Part shown: in pieces, positions 1-10,667 of the stretch
Layout of the letters: each line of letters opens with the position of its first letter
How positions within the stretch are numbered: position 1 is the stretch's first letter
Source of the DNA: Pseudisothecium myosuroides
Lineage: Eukaryota; Streptophyta; Bryopsida; Hypnales; Lembophyllaceae
Length of the DNA: 64,000 nucleotides
Direction: 5' to 3'
Assembly (NCBI GenBank): GCA_951799445.1
Contig: OX637290.1
Coordinates: 27,150,987 to 27,214,986 of the forward strand
Program-made: the position numbers and the translations under genes
Notes under the pieces: generated by a model
Told to the model about the DNA's origin: nothing
The model's database searches: none
What the model saw: only the letters and a program-made list of their open reading frames with translations

Positions 1-1125
1 TGTGAAGCGAATAAGATATTGCAATTAGAAGTTGCATCTATGAAATTCAAGTGTTCAACTACAAGTAAAGAAAATGAAGAATTAATCAAAGACAAAATTG
101 TTATGCAAAATCAAATAAATGCATTATCTTTACAAATAGAGAATTTAAATGAAAAACTTTCAAAAATTGCATGTGAAAGAGAAAATCTTATTATAAATAA
201 TGGAGATTTTGAAAATAAAATTTGTAAAGAGAACTTGAATAAAAATGTTCAATTAAGTAATGAGAGGATAAATGAATTTAAGAATATTGCCATGTGTGTT
301 TTTAATCAAGTGATTTATTTCAAACAAGAAGTCATGAGTTTAAAAAAAATATGGAGCAATTTTAAAGTTGATATGAGTACTATCCAATTGTCACCATTTA
401 AGCTACAAGTCTTAATCATATTTTTAGCAATTTTTCAAAGGGCTTATAAAAATACGTGTGAAAATGGGAATACAAAGTTTGGAAAGAGTATTATCAAACT
501 AATAGAAGCAATGTTTAGTATACAAAGTAATTATACAAAAAATTTAGAGTGTAGACAATACTTCAATGTGGAAAAGAATCTTTATGACCTCAAAGAAAAT
601 CAACAAATTGCAATGTCAAATGTGAACATGGGAAGTATGCATTGTAAGGTGGATAATATATTGAAAGTAATATCAATACTAATAAACAAAAACGTGATTT
701 CAAAGTTAAAAGGCATAAATAATAATAAAATAAACATAGAGAATGAAAAATGCAAAACTCATTATCTTTTTCAAAATTTTGCTACCATCCAATTTAACAA
801 AAATATGCAAAGGATTGAAAGGAACAACATTTCTTGTTCCATAAACAAAAAGAAAAATAATGAAGGTTGTGGTTTTATAGTTTTGAAAATATTCTTATAT
901 TATATCAAAGCCAAGTTTAAAAACTCCATACAAACTAATAAAACACAAAAGACTCCAATCTTTTTCAAGGAATTACATACTATTGTGATTATAATGAATG
1001 GTTTTATTTATTATGTAAATCAAGATATCAAATTTTATGATAGATCATGTAATTCAAACTTTGAAATATATCTTTACATATGGGATCCAGGAATACTTTA
1101 TACTTTTGATTATTTTATCAATTGA
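1..1125 (+). CDS. Partial AT-rich ORF with coiled-coil N-terminus, unrecognised
   Basis: A reading frame is open from the first base of the window to a TGA at 1123-1125, so the start is outside. About 375 residues are visible. The first ~100 (through LEVASMKF, NEELIKDK and IENLNEKL) have heptad-like Leu/Ile spacing with many Lys, Glu and Asn, as in a coiled coil. The middle and C-terminal parts are Lys/Asn/Ile-rich with no motif I recognise; no zinc knuckle and no clear membrane segment. Base composition is strongly AT-rich, like the surrounding DNA, so codon use does not separate it from non-coding sequence. Plant Ty1/copia gag proteins can carry a similar coiled segment, so a decayed retroelement gag is one option; a chance ORF is another. 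No function is assigned. Confidence 0.35.
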   Translation, partial: CEANKILQLEVASMKFKCSTTSKENEELIKDKIVMQNQINALSLQIENLNEKLSKIACERENLIINNGDFENKICKENLNKNVQLSNERINEFKNIAMCVFNQVIYFKQEVMSLKKIWSNFKVDMSTIQLSPFKLQVLIIFLAIFQRAYKNTCENGNTKFGKSIIKLIEAMFSIQSNYTKNLECRQYFNVEKNLYDLKENQQIAMSNVNMGSMHCKVDNILKVISILINKNVISKLKGINNNKINIENEKCKTHYLFQNFATIQFNKNMQRIERNNISCSINKKKNNEGCGFIVLKIFLYYIKAKFKNSIQTNKTQKTPIFFKELHTIVIIMNGFIYYVNQDIKFYDRSCNSNFEIYLYIWDPGILYTFDYFIN

Positions 1126-3230
1126 CCATTCAAATGATTAGAAATTAATAATTATAAAAAATAGTATAATAAAGTACCTTCTTATAGACTTTTGTAACTT
1201 GTGTATGGATGTTCTACAATTTTGCTATGGTAATTTTAAACTTTTAAAGGTGAAGCCAAATGAAAAATATCTTGATAAAATTTAATTACTATCACCTAAA
1301 ATTCTAAATAATAATCACGTATGAGTTTGAAGTCAATTGCAACAAAACAAGCAAAAAGAAAAGGCTGTATGGACAATTTACAAAGTTTAAAAAATAAATA
1401 AATAAATAAATTTCCAAGTGAAATTCTTGCACTAGAATCATGGTGAAAAGATTGGTTCTAAATCAAAGATCTTACAAGCATTTGTCTAAGTGGCAATTCC
1501 AATTTTTGATTAGCTAGTTAGCAAGAGTAATGTTTGCGAGGACGCAAACAGCTAAGTTGGAGGCTATGTAGTCAGGCTAATTTTTGAGGCCAATGTTTGG
1601 TAATGCAAATTCCTATTTGGAGTTGCAGCTTGCAAATTTAGGATGTTAAACTGTAGAATACTAGTCCAAATCGGTGCTTTTGGCTAACTATAGTGGAAAA
1701 AGGGCTAGTGGATATGTAGTTGAGTTGGATTCCAAGTGGGTAGTTCAATTGTGTTGGATTCTAATCGTTGTGAGTCAATTTGGTGGAGTTGAAGAGGTGC
1801 CTAGTGGGGATTGTGATGATCACATTGATTGATTGAATCAACAAATTGGGTCGAATTGAGAAATTGGTACCGAAATTCATCAAATCTGTGAGAAATTGCG
1901 ATCGCAGCAGTCTGCGGACTTCTTCCCTGAAGAGCGATTAGGGATTTGAACCCGCACGGTCATAGGGTGCGGCAAGTGGTCTTGGGGCCCCCTTCCACGG
2001 TCTTAGGGTGTTGACTGCTGGGGTATTGCCGGGGTTTGGGCCTGCTCCGAGGGTTTGGTTGACTGGTTGGATTGCCTGGTTTATTGCTGGGGCTGCCAGG
2101 GAGTTGTAAGCTGAGATTAAAAAAATAATTTATTATTATTATTAACTTATTAATTACTGAATTATTAATTTATTAATAATTAATTAATTAAATATTAAAT
2201 ATTAAATTGATTAATTTGTTAATTGTTAATTTGTTAATAATTTGATTATTAATTCATTAATTCATTGATTTATTAATTGATTAGTTTATTAAATATAATC
2301 CATTGATTTATTAATGTATTAATTTATTAAATTACTTATGTTCCATATCTTTTAGAGTTTTGGTGATTTAATTTATATTTTTAATTTTAATCTTATATTT
2401 GATATGTTTATAAATTGTGAAATGTTTATGTAAACTATAAGATATATGTGATTGGTCGAACTATGAGTTATTCTAATATTATAATTGCATGTTGGGTCCA
2501 ATTTGTGAATTGCTACAATATCATGTGTGTATGATAGCCCTTGTGGGTTTGGATTTATTTGATATAATTTAGTAAAACCACAAGAAAAGAGAATTATTTG
2601 ACATCATCATACAATTTACAACTGGGAATTATTTGACATAGAATACGGAAACGCTAGACATATTTTTGCATGATCGAGATAGCTGTAGATTGACTGGACA
2701 ATTTGACCTAAATATAAAAAGGTATATTTAATGAATTACGTGTACTATTTTATAAATACTATCTTGTTATGACTAAGTCCTAGTGCATGCATCATATAAG
2801 ATTCATTTGACAAAACCTGATTTATTTGACAAAGAATGATTTGACCTCCTTTAGAACACTATATAGAACTGGGACTTTATACATACATTGGTAATGGACT
2901 GGCCAACAAATTTTACACATGGGAATAAGAGTGATATAATATTATACTAAACTTGTAAATATAAATCTATTTGTAAGTGACTTTTAGTCATAAAACGTTA
3001 GACTGATTAAACCTTTCCCTAAAACAAAGAACCTCTATACTATTGTTTCCTGGGTTTTGTAGAAGTGCAAAATCTAGTTCACACGTTCATTCAATTATTT
3101 TTGTGTTTATTTCATTCTATTTATCTTTGGAATACCATTTTAATGCAAACTACTTGCTTGAGTAAGTTTACAATAGATATTTGTATGGTGGTACATGTAC
3201 AGATTGCAATATCCCAAATGTGGAATAAGC
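1126..3230. other. Intergenic, no gene seen
   Basis: No supported coding region. A short TAAA-type run lies near 1,390-1,412. A locally more GC-rich patch lies at about 1,900-2,110, followed by low-complexity AT sequence. ORFs here are short and unconvincing. Confidence 0.6.
2116..2340. repeat. Low-complexity TTAAT-rich tract
   Basis: Almost pure A/T built from short variants of TTAAT, ATTAA and TTATT. It has the look of slipped-strand simple sequence. No terminal repeats are visible. Confidence 0.8.
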
Positions 3231-3595
3231 AAATAGATGTCTTTAAATGTTATGCTTTGCATTTTTTTTGAAGAATATCATTGTTTCTACCGGAAATGGA
3301 AGCAACCATGCCATTGAAAAAAATTTAAATTACAATAATGTATGTCAATTAGCAAATAGAATGTCCTTGAATGTTGTGCTCTGCATTTTTTTTTTTTAAA
3401 TATTTTTGTTTCCTCCAAAAATGAGCGCATTCATGTTGTCAAAAAAATTCAAATTACAGTAGTATATGTCAATTAGCAAATACAATATTTTTGAATGTTG
3501 TACTTTGTATTTTTTTAAGAATATCATTATTTTCACCGAAAATAGCAGCAGTTATGCCATTGATATGATTATAGCAAGGAAAATGAAGGCTCAAG
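3231..3595 (+). repeat. ~124-bp tandem repeat, about three copies
   Basis: The word AGCAAATA(G/C)A recurs with starts near 3,229, 3,352 and 3,476, a spacing of 123 then 124 bp. Each copy contains a TTGAATGTTGTGCT-like word, a poly-T run, a TGTTT(C)NACC block, a CATGCCATTGA-like block and an AAATTACAGTAGTATATGTCAATT-like block in the same order (cited in fragments). The last copy is partial. Small ORFs over this stretch follow the repeat and are not genes. Confidence 0.8.
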
Positions 3596-6530
3596 TTCAA
3601 CCGCTATTTGAATATAACATTTGTCAATGCGATTCTCTTCCACATAATGCATTCCATATAGCACATCATAAAGCAAGGGAGAAACATTATAGGTTGGCAG
3701 AATTTGTGAATTTTCAGAGTCCTTTGAAAAATTGGAGCATCGTATTTTTTGAAGACCAAAAAATTCAATATGCTTGCACATATTGTAGCATGGACTTGGA
3801 GTTTAGTATTTTTGTCATAAAGCAACACTTTGAATCTCAATAAAAGTTCATCTTGAAATTTAAAACATTTTTACTCGTAAAATTTCAAAGGTTTTTAATG
3901 TAATCTTTATTTTTATTTTTTCATTACATTTTATTGCATTTAATGTTTCATTCAAATGAGAAAATTAAATATATAGTCTTTTTTTATATTGAAGATGAAA
4001 TTTTTAAATTAAATATTTTTAATGGAAGTTAAAAAAATTATTAGGTATTGTTTAATATTTGTAATATGATAGTGAAAGTTTTATTTATATAAATATATCG
4101 GCGGAAGACCTATTATAAAAAAGATTACAATTTTAAAGATGATGAGGTGCATTTTGAAGCCTAGATGAAATTATTACCATTGGAAAAAAAAGACCCACTC
4201 TTAAAATGCCATGGAGATAATTCTTACAAATTTGATTAAGAAAAATAAAATTGCAAATCTCTACCACATAGCATCATCACTTGAGGAGTATAGTAAAACA
4301 ATGATTCTAAAAAAATGAATTGGTGGCACTCGAATAATAACGTTAGAGAATTGTCAATTGACATGATAAATTTTAAATTCAAGTATCTAAAAGTCATTAA
4401 GAAAAAAAAATTAATGCATGAAAAAGAATTTTTTATGTTTATAAATTTTTACTTGAATTTTAAAAATACATTATTTTTGTGAAAAACTTCAAATTTGTCT
4501 TTAAAAAATATAGTTTTCTAAACATGTGTTAAAATCATATATAATGTAATGAATTAACTAAAATTTTATATTTATCTTCAATGTAGGTTTATATAACCGC
4601 ATGCGGAGATATACGCGTTGTCCAAGGTATTTATAAAAAAAATATCGCTAATTGAAATCTACATTTCTAAGTTGAATAAAGAACCTAAAAAACATACTAG
4701 TGACGCAAAGCTTGAATGGTACCAAAAGTCATTTTGTAGAAATTCTATTCACATGTTTTGTAATTATTTGTAACTATTTGTGTTCACCACACGATGATGC
4801 ACCGACTATGGATATGGAATCATTGTGTAGTTGCATCCGAGTAAGTTGATGACATGTGAGAAGCGTGTTTATTGTTTTCTTGTCGGCCTGATGTTGCGAG
4901 ATTGGTAGAAGGTAGCGTGGAGCGTTGCGTAACATGTTTGAACCTTGGATGCAAGCTTAAGCCTTGGTAGAGGTTTTTGCACCTTAATTTGGGACCTCGA
5001 GACTTATATTTTTCACGTAGGTGATTGAAGGCTTGTGAGTCCTCAAGAGCACTTAGAACTCAAGGATTATTTTTTTGGTGATTATTTGTGTAATTTTATG
5101 CAAGAAGGCATAAAATGAGTAGATAAGGGAGATTTAATAGATATCCCTATCAAATCAGTGACGTTTATTCCCAAAAACATGAAATGCATAAAATATCTTG
5201 TTTTTCCATTTTTAGATTTTTGTTAAGTGTTTGAGAGGTTGATTCAGCATTTCGAGAGAAATGAGGATGTGAAAGTCAGCGAGTCCTTGTGTCTAGTCCA
5301 TGCAAAATTAATCCTCTCGCTAATCTTGCAAAGTGCATGTAACAATTTGGCTAAATGTTATAGTCTATTTCAGTAGCACACTTTTTTAAGGTGTCAATCT
5401 CTCCAATCTAGAAAGCAACCGATTAGGACCATGCCCTCATGTAAGAAAAGCTCGCTAATTAAAATTGTGCTTATTGTGAACATTCAGAACGTGGTGGATC
5501 AGCTACAAATCTTCCTTCAAATGTGAGTTGATTCATCCCCTGGCCTTCTATTGTATATAGCTATTCAATTTAATTTTCTAATACATTTCTCTATGAGAGT
5601 ATTATTCTAATTATTTCTATTCATTTAAATTTCAAGCCAAATGCAAATAATCCCATATCACAAGCTTTTTAAGACTAAGTTTTTTTTTAACAAAACATCT
5701 CAGTTTTTAGAAAATCAAAATTCATACATGTGTTTAACAATCACATTTGTATGACACTATATATCATACTAATGTAGTAATCAAATCCTCGAAGCTTTAA
5801 ATAAAAGAGTCAATGGATGGTCCAAGTTTTGCATTAAAAATCTTTAAATATTCTTAGAGGTCGTAGGCCTCACTTGTGCCCATCTCAAGAGTAACAACAA
5901 CCAAATGTTATGTTAGTGAGTTACATTAGGTGTCTTCAACCCACGTACGCGTGTTATAGCTTTCGCAAAGAATAAGTAAAATACATGAAATAAATTTTTT
6001 ATTAAAAGACTCAAGCCATTCATAACAATTTTCAAGAACCTGCTCATTAACGGAGCGTTGTGAGGACACCATATTTTCACAAGTTATTATTAGAATGGCA
6101 AAACAATATACCCCTTAAGCTCAATTTTTGGGTTAGAGCATTCAATCTTAGTACGTTGAACACGAGCTTGCGAGTCAAAAAATATGTAAAGTAAAAAAGA
6201 TCTGGCTCAATTTAGTTTTTTATAATAGTCACGGGGATCAGTCCAAAAAAATGCAGAGTAAAAATAGGCTGCAAGCTCTTTCTAGTCTGTCATTCAAAAA
6301 ATCCAGCCCACTGAGCCCAATATGTGGTACACTGGTGGAGAGATTCAATCCTTTAATGCATGTATCCTTGATCAAAAGTTGAAATTAATCCAATTACAAC
6401 CTTCTCTAACCACACACATTTGGTGGCTAGTTAAGTTGATTTTTTTTAATTAAATCATGCAAATTTGATAATAAATTTAGATGTAAATTGTTTTAATGGA
6501 ATAATTAGTTGAATTGGTGCAAACTTGTGA
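3596..6530. other. Intergenic, no gene seen
   Basis: AT-rich sequence with scattered poly-A and poly-T. No ORF with recognisable domains, no terminal repeats and no RNA gene seen. Confidence 0.55.
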
Positions 6531-7775
6531 GCCCTTAATTTGTCACCGGGGACTCACAGTTTTCTTTTTTTTAATTTTTACAAATTTAAGTATAGTTTTA
6601 TATACAAAAAGCCCCTAAAAGAGTGTAAGACCAAAATAGGTATGTCATGTACCAATATAGCATTTGGTTCCTTATAGGTTATTTTCCCCCAACTAAATCC
6701 CATTCCCACTTGTACATAGATTAAAATGTGGAAATATAGGAAAATAATAGAATTAAGGCTAATCTAGCCCAAACAAGCCAAACCTACGGTACACGTGACA
6801 TCTTATGGCTAAAATTGGTCCGAGGTCCCAAGTCCACTCCCAGAGATAGGTTTCATTTTCCCCATAGCATCGAAGAATTAGCGGAAACCACAATTGTTGG
6901 CCTACAGGAGTTACAAACTCAAGATGGACCCGTAAGAGGAATCTACAGGTGGATTATGGTGTTTTACGGTGGAAATCACATTTGGGACTCAATGGCGAAA
7001 TCGGCTTGCCAAGATTCCCTTGTATGTGAAAGATTCCCTAGTTGCCGAAATTAAAAGGAGAAGACAGAATTTGATTCTCCTCTGAACTTTGTGCAAAGTA
7101 AAAATATGAGCTTGCACATCATTTGTGGAATTCCATGAAAGGTTCCATAAAAAATATCGGAATTTTATGACTTGCAGAAGATGCCCTTCCGGACGGTCAA
7201 CCGCCAAAATCTACAATGGGAAATTCCTAGAAATTACCCAGGTTGCAGTAAAATCTCACTAAAAATGAGATTAGCTTATTTTATGCTAATAAGATGCCCG
7301 CCAAGTTTCAAGACATTCCGATAGCCAGAAGTGCCCGAACCGGCAAGATTCCCTAATAATTGACAAATTTTGAAGTTTACTGTAGAGTTGACTTGCGTAC
7401 CGGGAGCATACGAAATCGGAATGAGGTCGAAGTTAGGTCTTTTCTTACTCCCCCATATTTACTAAAGAACCTAGGCTAGTTACTTTTCTCAGAAAAGTCA
7501 ACCTCCAAGATTTGGATTTTTACCCCATTTTGGTGTTTAGTTAGCGGTAGGTTATGTTGTGTTTTTTGGAGTTTGGTTAAGGAGAGGGGGATTTCAAAAG
7601 ACTAAAAATTGCCTTCTGAAGCCAACGGTACAATCGATTTTCAATTTGGAGTTAATCTCCAAAAGTTAGAAGTTTGAACCAGCGTAGAAAATCAAAAATT
7701 GAAGGTTAGGATGAAAATTTTAGTTGATAAAATTACGGCTTAGGAAAAGAGAGGGGGTGAGTGCCCTTGGAAATG

Positions 7776-7784
7776 TATATAAGG
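7776..7784 (+). promoter_or_regulatory. TATA box of the solo LTR
   Basis: TATATAAGG lies ~1.24 kb into the LTR, followed by a pyrimidine-rich, purine-poor stretch. The same position in the second LTR (20,003) has TATAAAAAGG, so the box is conserved. It places U3 at ~1.25 kb and leaves ~2.9 kb for R plus U5. Confidence 0.6.
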
Positions 7785-9420
7785 AGGCTCATTTCCCTCT
7801 CACAAACACCCTTTGTAACCATATTTTGGCTTACTTCGCACATTTGGATCTATTTAGTTGGATTTTGGCCATTTAGGCCACGTTGCCAAATTTATGTGTT
7901 TTTTGGAGCATTTTTAGCTCCATTGTTGATGTTTTTGGAGCTCTCTTTGAAGGACATTAGGGTCCCTTCAAAGTCTTCTCTTATTGCCTTGTTTAAAGTC
8001 TCGTTGTGAAATTGTTGTTGATTCTCGTTGTTTCTACTAATTCTAGAGTGTACCCCCCTCCGTACCTTGGCGATGCCGCTTAGGGGGGCCCTCTAGTGTC
8101 TTCTTTGAGAAAGTTGTGTTTTAATCCATCTTGATAAACTTGTGTTCGAGTTTTAGCATCTACCAATCATCTACGCTTTCTTCGTGTTAGTTTGTGCTTG
8201 TTTTAGCCCTTGTAGAGTTGTACTAACAATCCTCCTTTGTTGGTTTGGACCCTTGACGTTAGTAGGTTCTCTAATACGGTGAAGCTTTGACTTTGCTTTG
8301 TTCGAATTGTCTAGAAATTTTGGAGATTTTCTAAAATACAGTGAAGCTTTGACTTTGCTTTGTTAGAAGAAAGAATCTAAGACCATTAAGTGCTAGTAAA
8401 AATCTCCATTTTCCCCCTTATCACCATGTTTAGTGTCCAAAACACTATTTTGGAACATCAAGTTTAGCATCCAAAAAGGGTAAATTGATTATTGCTGGGA
8501 AAGACAAGAAACTTTGAGTCCGACCTTAGGAGAGGCAACCTTTCCTTTTTGTTTAAGTTGTTGTTCTTTTCTTTCTTAAAAGACCAAAATACCCAAAAAA
8601 TCAAAAAGGACCAAGGGCCTGGATGGAAGCCGCAGCCTGGACGGGAGCAGCAAGTCGGGACTAGAGGTTGGCCAACTGCCTCGCAGCCACGGCCGGGGGT
8701 CGGGCCAACTGCGCCTCGCCACGTGGCACAGCCGCGAAAACTGTGTACTGGGATTGATACTGAGGCTGTTTACTGGGTTGTGTACTGAGGGTGTGTACTA
8801 GAGGCTGGGTACTGAACTGGACCAAACGAAAAAAACTGGGTTGCACAAACTCACGGCCAGTTGGAGGCTATACTTCGGCCAAATTTTGAATTCTAATCAA
8901 GAACAATCACACCTTCATCTTGTTTTTTGAAATTAGAAATGTTAGTAGTCTAGGAAGATAGAGGGGAATTAAGAAGGTAGGAGGCTAAAGAATCTCAATT
9001 TGCAACGTTTCCATTGCAAAAAGAGGCTCAAAAACTATAGGAAGTAGAACACTTGAAACTTTCAAAACCACCTTGGAAATAGAGAAAGATGAAATGACAA
9101 TTTAGGAGTTTGAAGAGAATTTAGGAAGAGATAGGATTAGGTGGAAATTTAGGAAGAACAATTAGAACCATCAAAACTTGGATAGAGTATTAATTGATCA
9201 AGGAGTTGAAGAGTCAACTATTAGTTGGGAGTTGATTTCAATTATTTTAATTCAAAACTAGTCAACCCTTGGGAGATTGGAATAATTGAGGTAGAATAGT
9301 AACAAAAGAAAAGGAAGGAGAAGCAATAGAAAGAGAAAGAAGGAGTAGGAAGGAATTAGGAAATTTGTATTCAACACCTATTTTCAAGCAGTGAGCAAAA
9401 TTCAAAGATAACCTCCGAAG

Positions 9421-9483
9421 ATGGCGGACCAAGAATATTTCAAGGAGCTATTCTACAACACCGTGGATGAAGGACAACTCGAG
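9421..9483 (+). CDS. Short leader exon in the solo LTR with splice donor
   Basis: ATG opens a 21-codon frame, MADQEYFKELFY...GQLE, ending at GAG followed by GTAAAT, a good plant splice donor. In the 4.4-kb LTR an ATG at 21,913 opens MAEGGNLERLIQ...QYE and also ends at GAG followed by GT. The two ATGs lie 1,241 and 1,240 bp from their LTR ends. A matching acceptor (TTAG before GAAC) ends at 10,524, and its counterpart ends at 23,015; both are 137 bp from the LTR end. This copy has lost the downstream frame, because a 2-base length difference near 10,535 leads to an early stop. That it is spliced and translated is inference from position and sequence conservation. Confidence 0.45.
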
Positions 9484-9830
9484 GTAAATTACTAAACACT
9501 TCCCTTTCTTTTTAAATTGTTTAGATTAGCGGTTATAACACTTAGCCAAAGTTGGAGACCGATTCAGAGCATCAAACTTAGATTTTTCCTCAAGTTTAGA
9601 TTTCAAACCTTGGAGATTAGGATTAGGTCTTTCCAAAACCATCTCATACTTAAGATTTGGAGCTAAAACGAGTGAGATATGGAGGGATGAAGATTATGAC
9701 CTAATTTGGATGAAAAGTGATTAGAAGATAAACAAGACAAGTTAAAATAGGAAATATCAACTAGAAATAACCTAGGTCTCAAAAGTGAAATTAAAAGTTA
9801 ATTATCAAATTAGGGTTAGGAATAATCAAC

Positions 9831-9871
9831 GGATGAAGTTTTAACCACCAATTAGCGATCAAACTTCATCC
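9831..9871 (+). other. Conserved LTR hairpin 1 (solo LTR copy)
   Basis: GGATGAAGTTT is paired with AAACTTCATCC across a short loop containing ATTAGCGA. A CAACTTTTGATAG word follows. The equivalent hairpin in the other LTR is at 22,296-22,336; the two lie 831 and 857 bp from their LTR ends. Confidence 0.7.
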
Positions 9872-10281
9872 ATCAACAACTTTTGATAGAATAGGTGGGT
9901 TTCTAAGTAAGATACCATTTTGGAAAGCTTAGGCTAGCCTCTAGAAGGAACAACTCCAAAAATTCTAAAAATAGTAATTGTCCAAAACTCAATCAAAACC
10001 TCAATAGAAAAGACTAGGATGTTTTAACTTGATCAAAGGAAGAAGTTAGTATTAGTAAGTCATAGTACGATCCTTAAGTAACCCTAAAGTGGGTCAAACT
10101 TCAAGAAATACCCAAAACCCTAGGAGATATTCAAAGATGAAGTTTGGGTCAAGGAACGGATGAAGTCAACCTAAAATAGTTCATCCAAGTCAAAACTTAG
10201 GATTTAGGCAAGTCCTATCCACCTAAATCTAGGGTTCAATTTTCAAGGGCAATTGAATTTAGGAAGCACGTCCTACATCAT

Positions 10282-10322
10282 GGATGAAGTTAAAATAGCC
10301 TCGGAAGGGCTAAACTTCATCC
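10282..10322 (+). other. Conserved LTR hairpin 2 (solo LTR copy)
   Basis: GGATGAAGTT is paired with AACTTCATCC, followed by ACCCATAACTTTTG. Its counterpart in the other LTR is at 22,757-22,793; the two lie 380 and 396 bp from the LTR ends. Confidence 0.65.
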
Positions 10323-10667
10323 ACCCATAACTTTTGCTAAGAAAAGGGGGTAAGGTCGAATTTTATGTTTTTAGAAACGGCATGAAATGTTCTATCATTT
10401 AGGGTTGTTAAATTTTGACTATAACTAGTTTAAATTCGAAACCACCGTGACCTCTTTTAAAGAAGTTAGAGTACAAATTGCCGTGTTGGATTTCTTTGAT
10501 TTTTGTGTACATTGTGCATGTTAGGAACTAAGAAAAAAGATCCATTGCTTGGAAGGCACAATGGATTAACGCTAGGCACCCATAGAACGAATTAGACACC
10601 AAAACACTTAGAGCCTAGTTGTGCTCACTTATTTACCAAGGGTGGGTAAATAAGCGCTCACAAAACT

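Larger units (their letters stand above)
6536..10662 (+). mobile_element. Solo LTR (4.1 kb) of a long-LTR gypsy family
   Basis: It begins TGTGAGCCC and ends GCGCTCACA, a perfect 7-bp terminal inversion (TGTGAGC/GCTCACA). Both sides carry the same 5-bp duplication, AAACT (6,531-6,535 and 10,663-10,667), so this is a complete, separate insertion. It aligns over its whole length with the 5' LTR at 18,736-23,153: same start, same TATA-box block, same gaagctttgac repeats, same hairpins and the same last ~140 bp including CCATTGCTTGGAAGGCACAA. No internal region follows, so it is a solo LTR formed by LTR-LTR recombination (inference from known LTR biology). Divergence from the second copy is large, so the family is old or has subfamilies. 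Confidence 0.93.

Noticed and set aside
1930..1975. tRNA-like T-arm word (minus strand GGGTTCAAATCCC)
   Set aside because: No matching acceptor, D or anticodon arms could be built around it.
3466..3843. Overlapping ORFs on both strands at 3.5-3.8 kb
   Set aside because: They cover the 124-bp tandem repeat and its flank, have no domains, and exist on both strands.
6815..8009. Small ORFs in the solo LTR
   Set aside because: They are not conserved as frames in the homologous 4.4-kb LTR.
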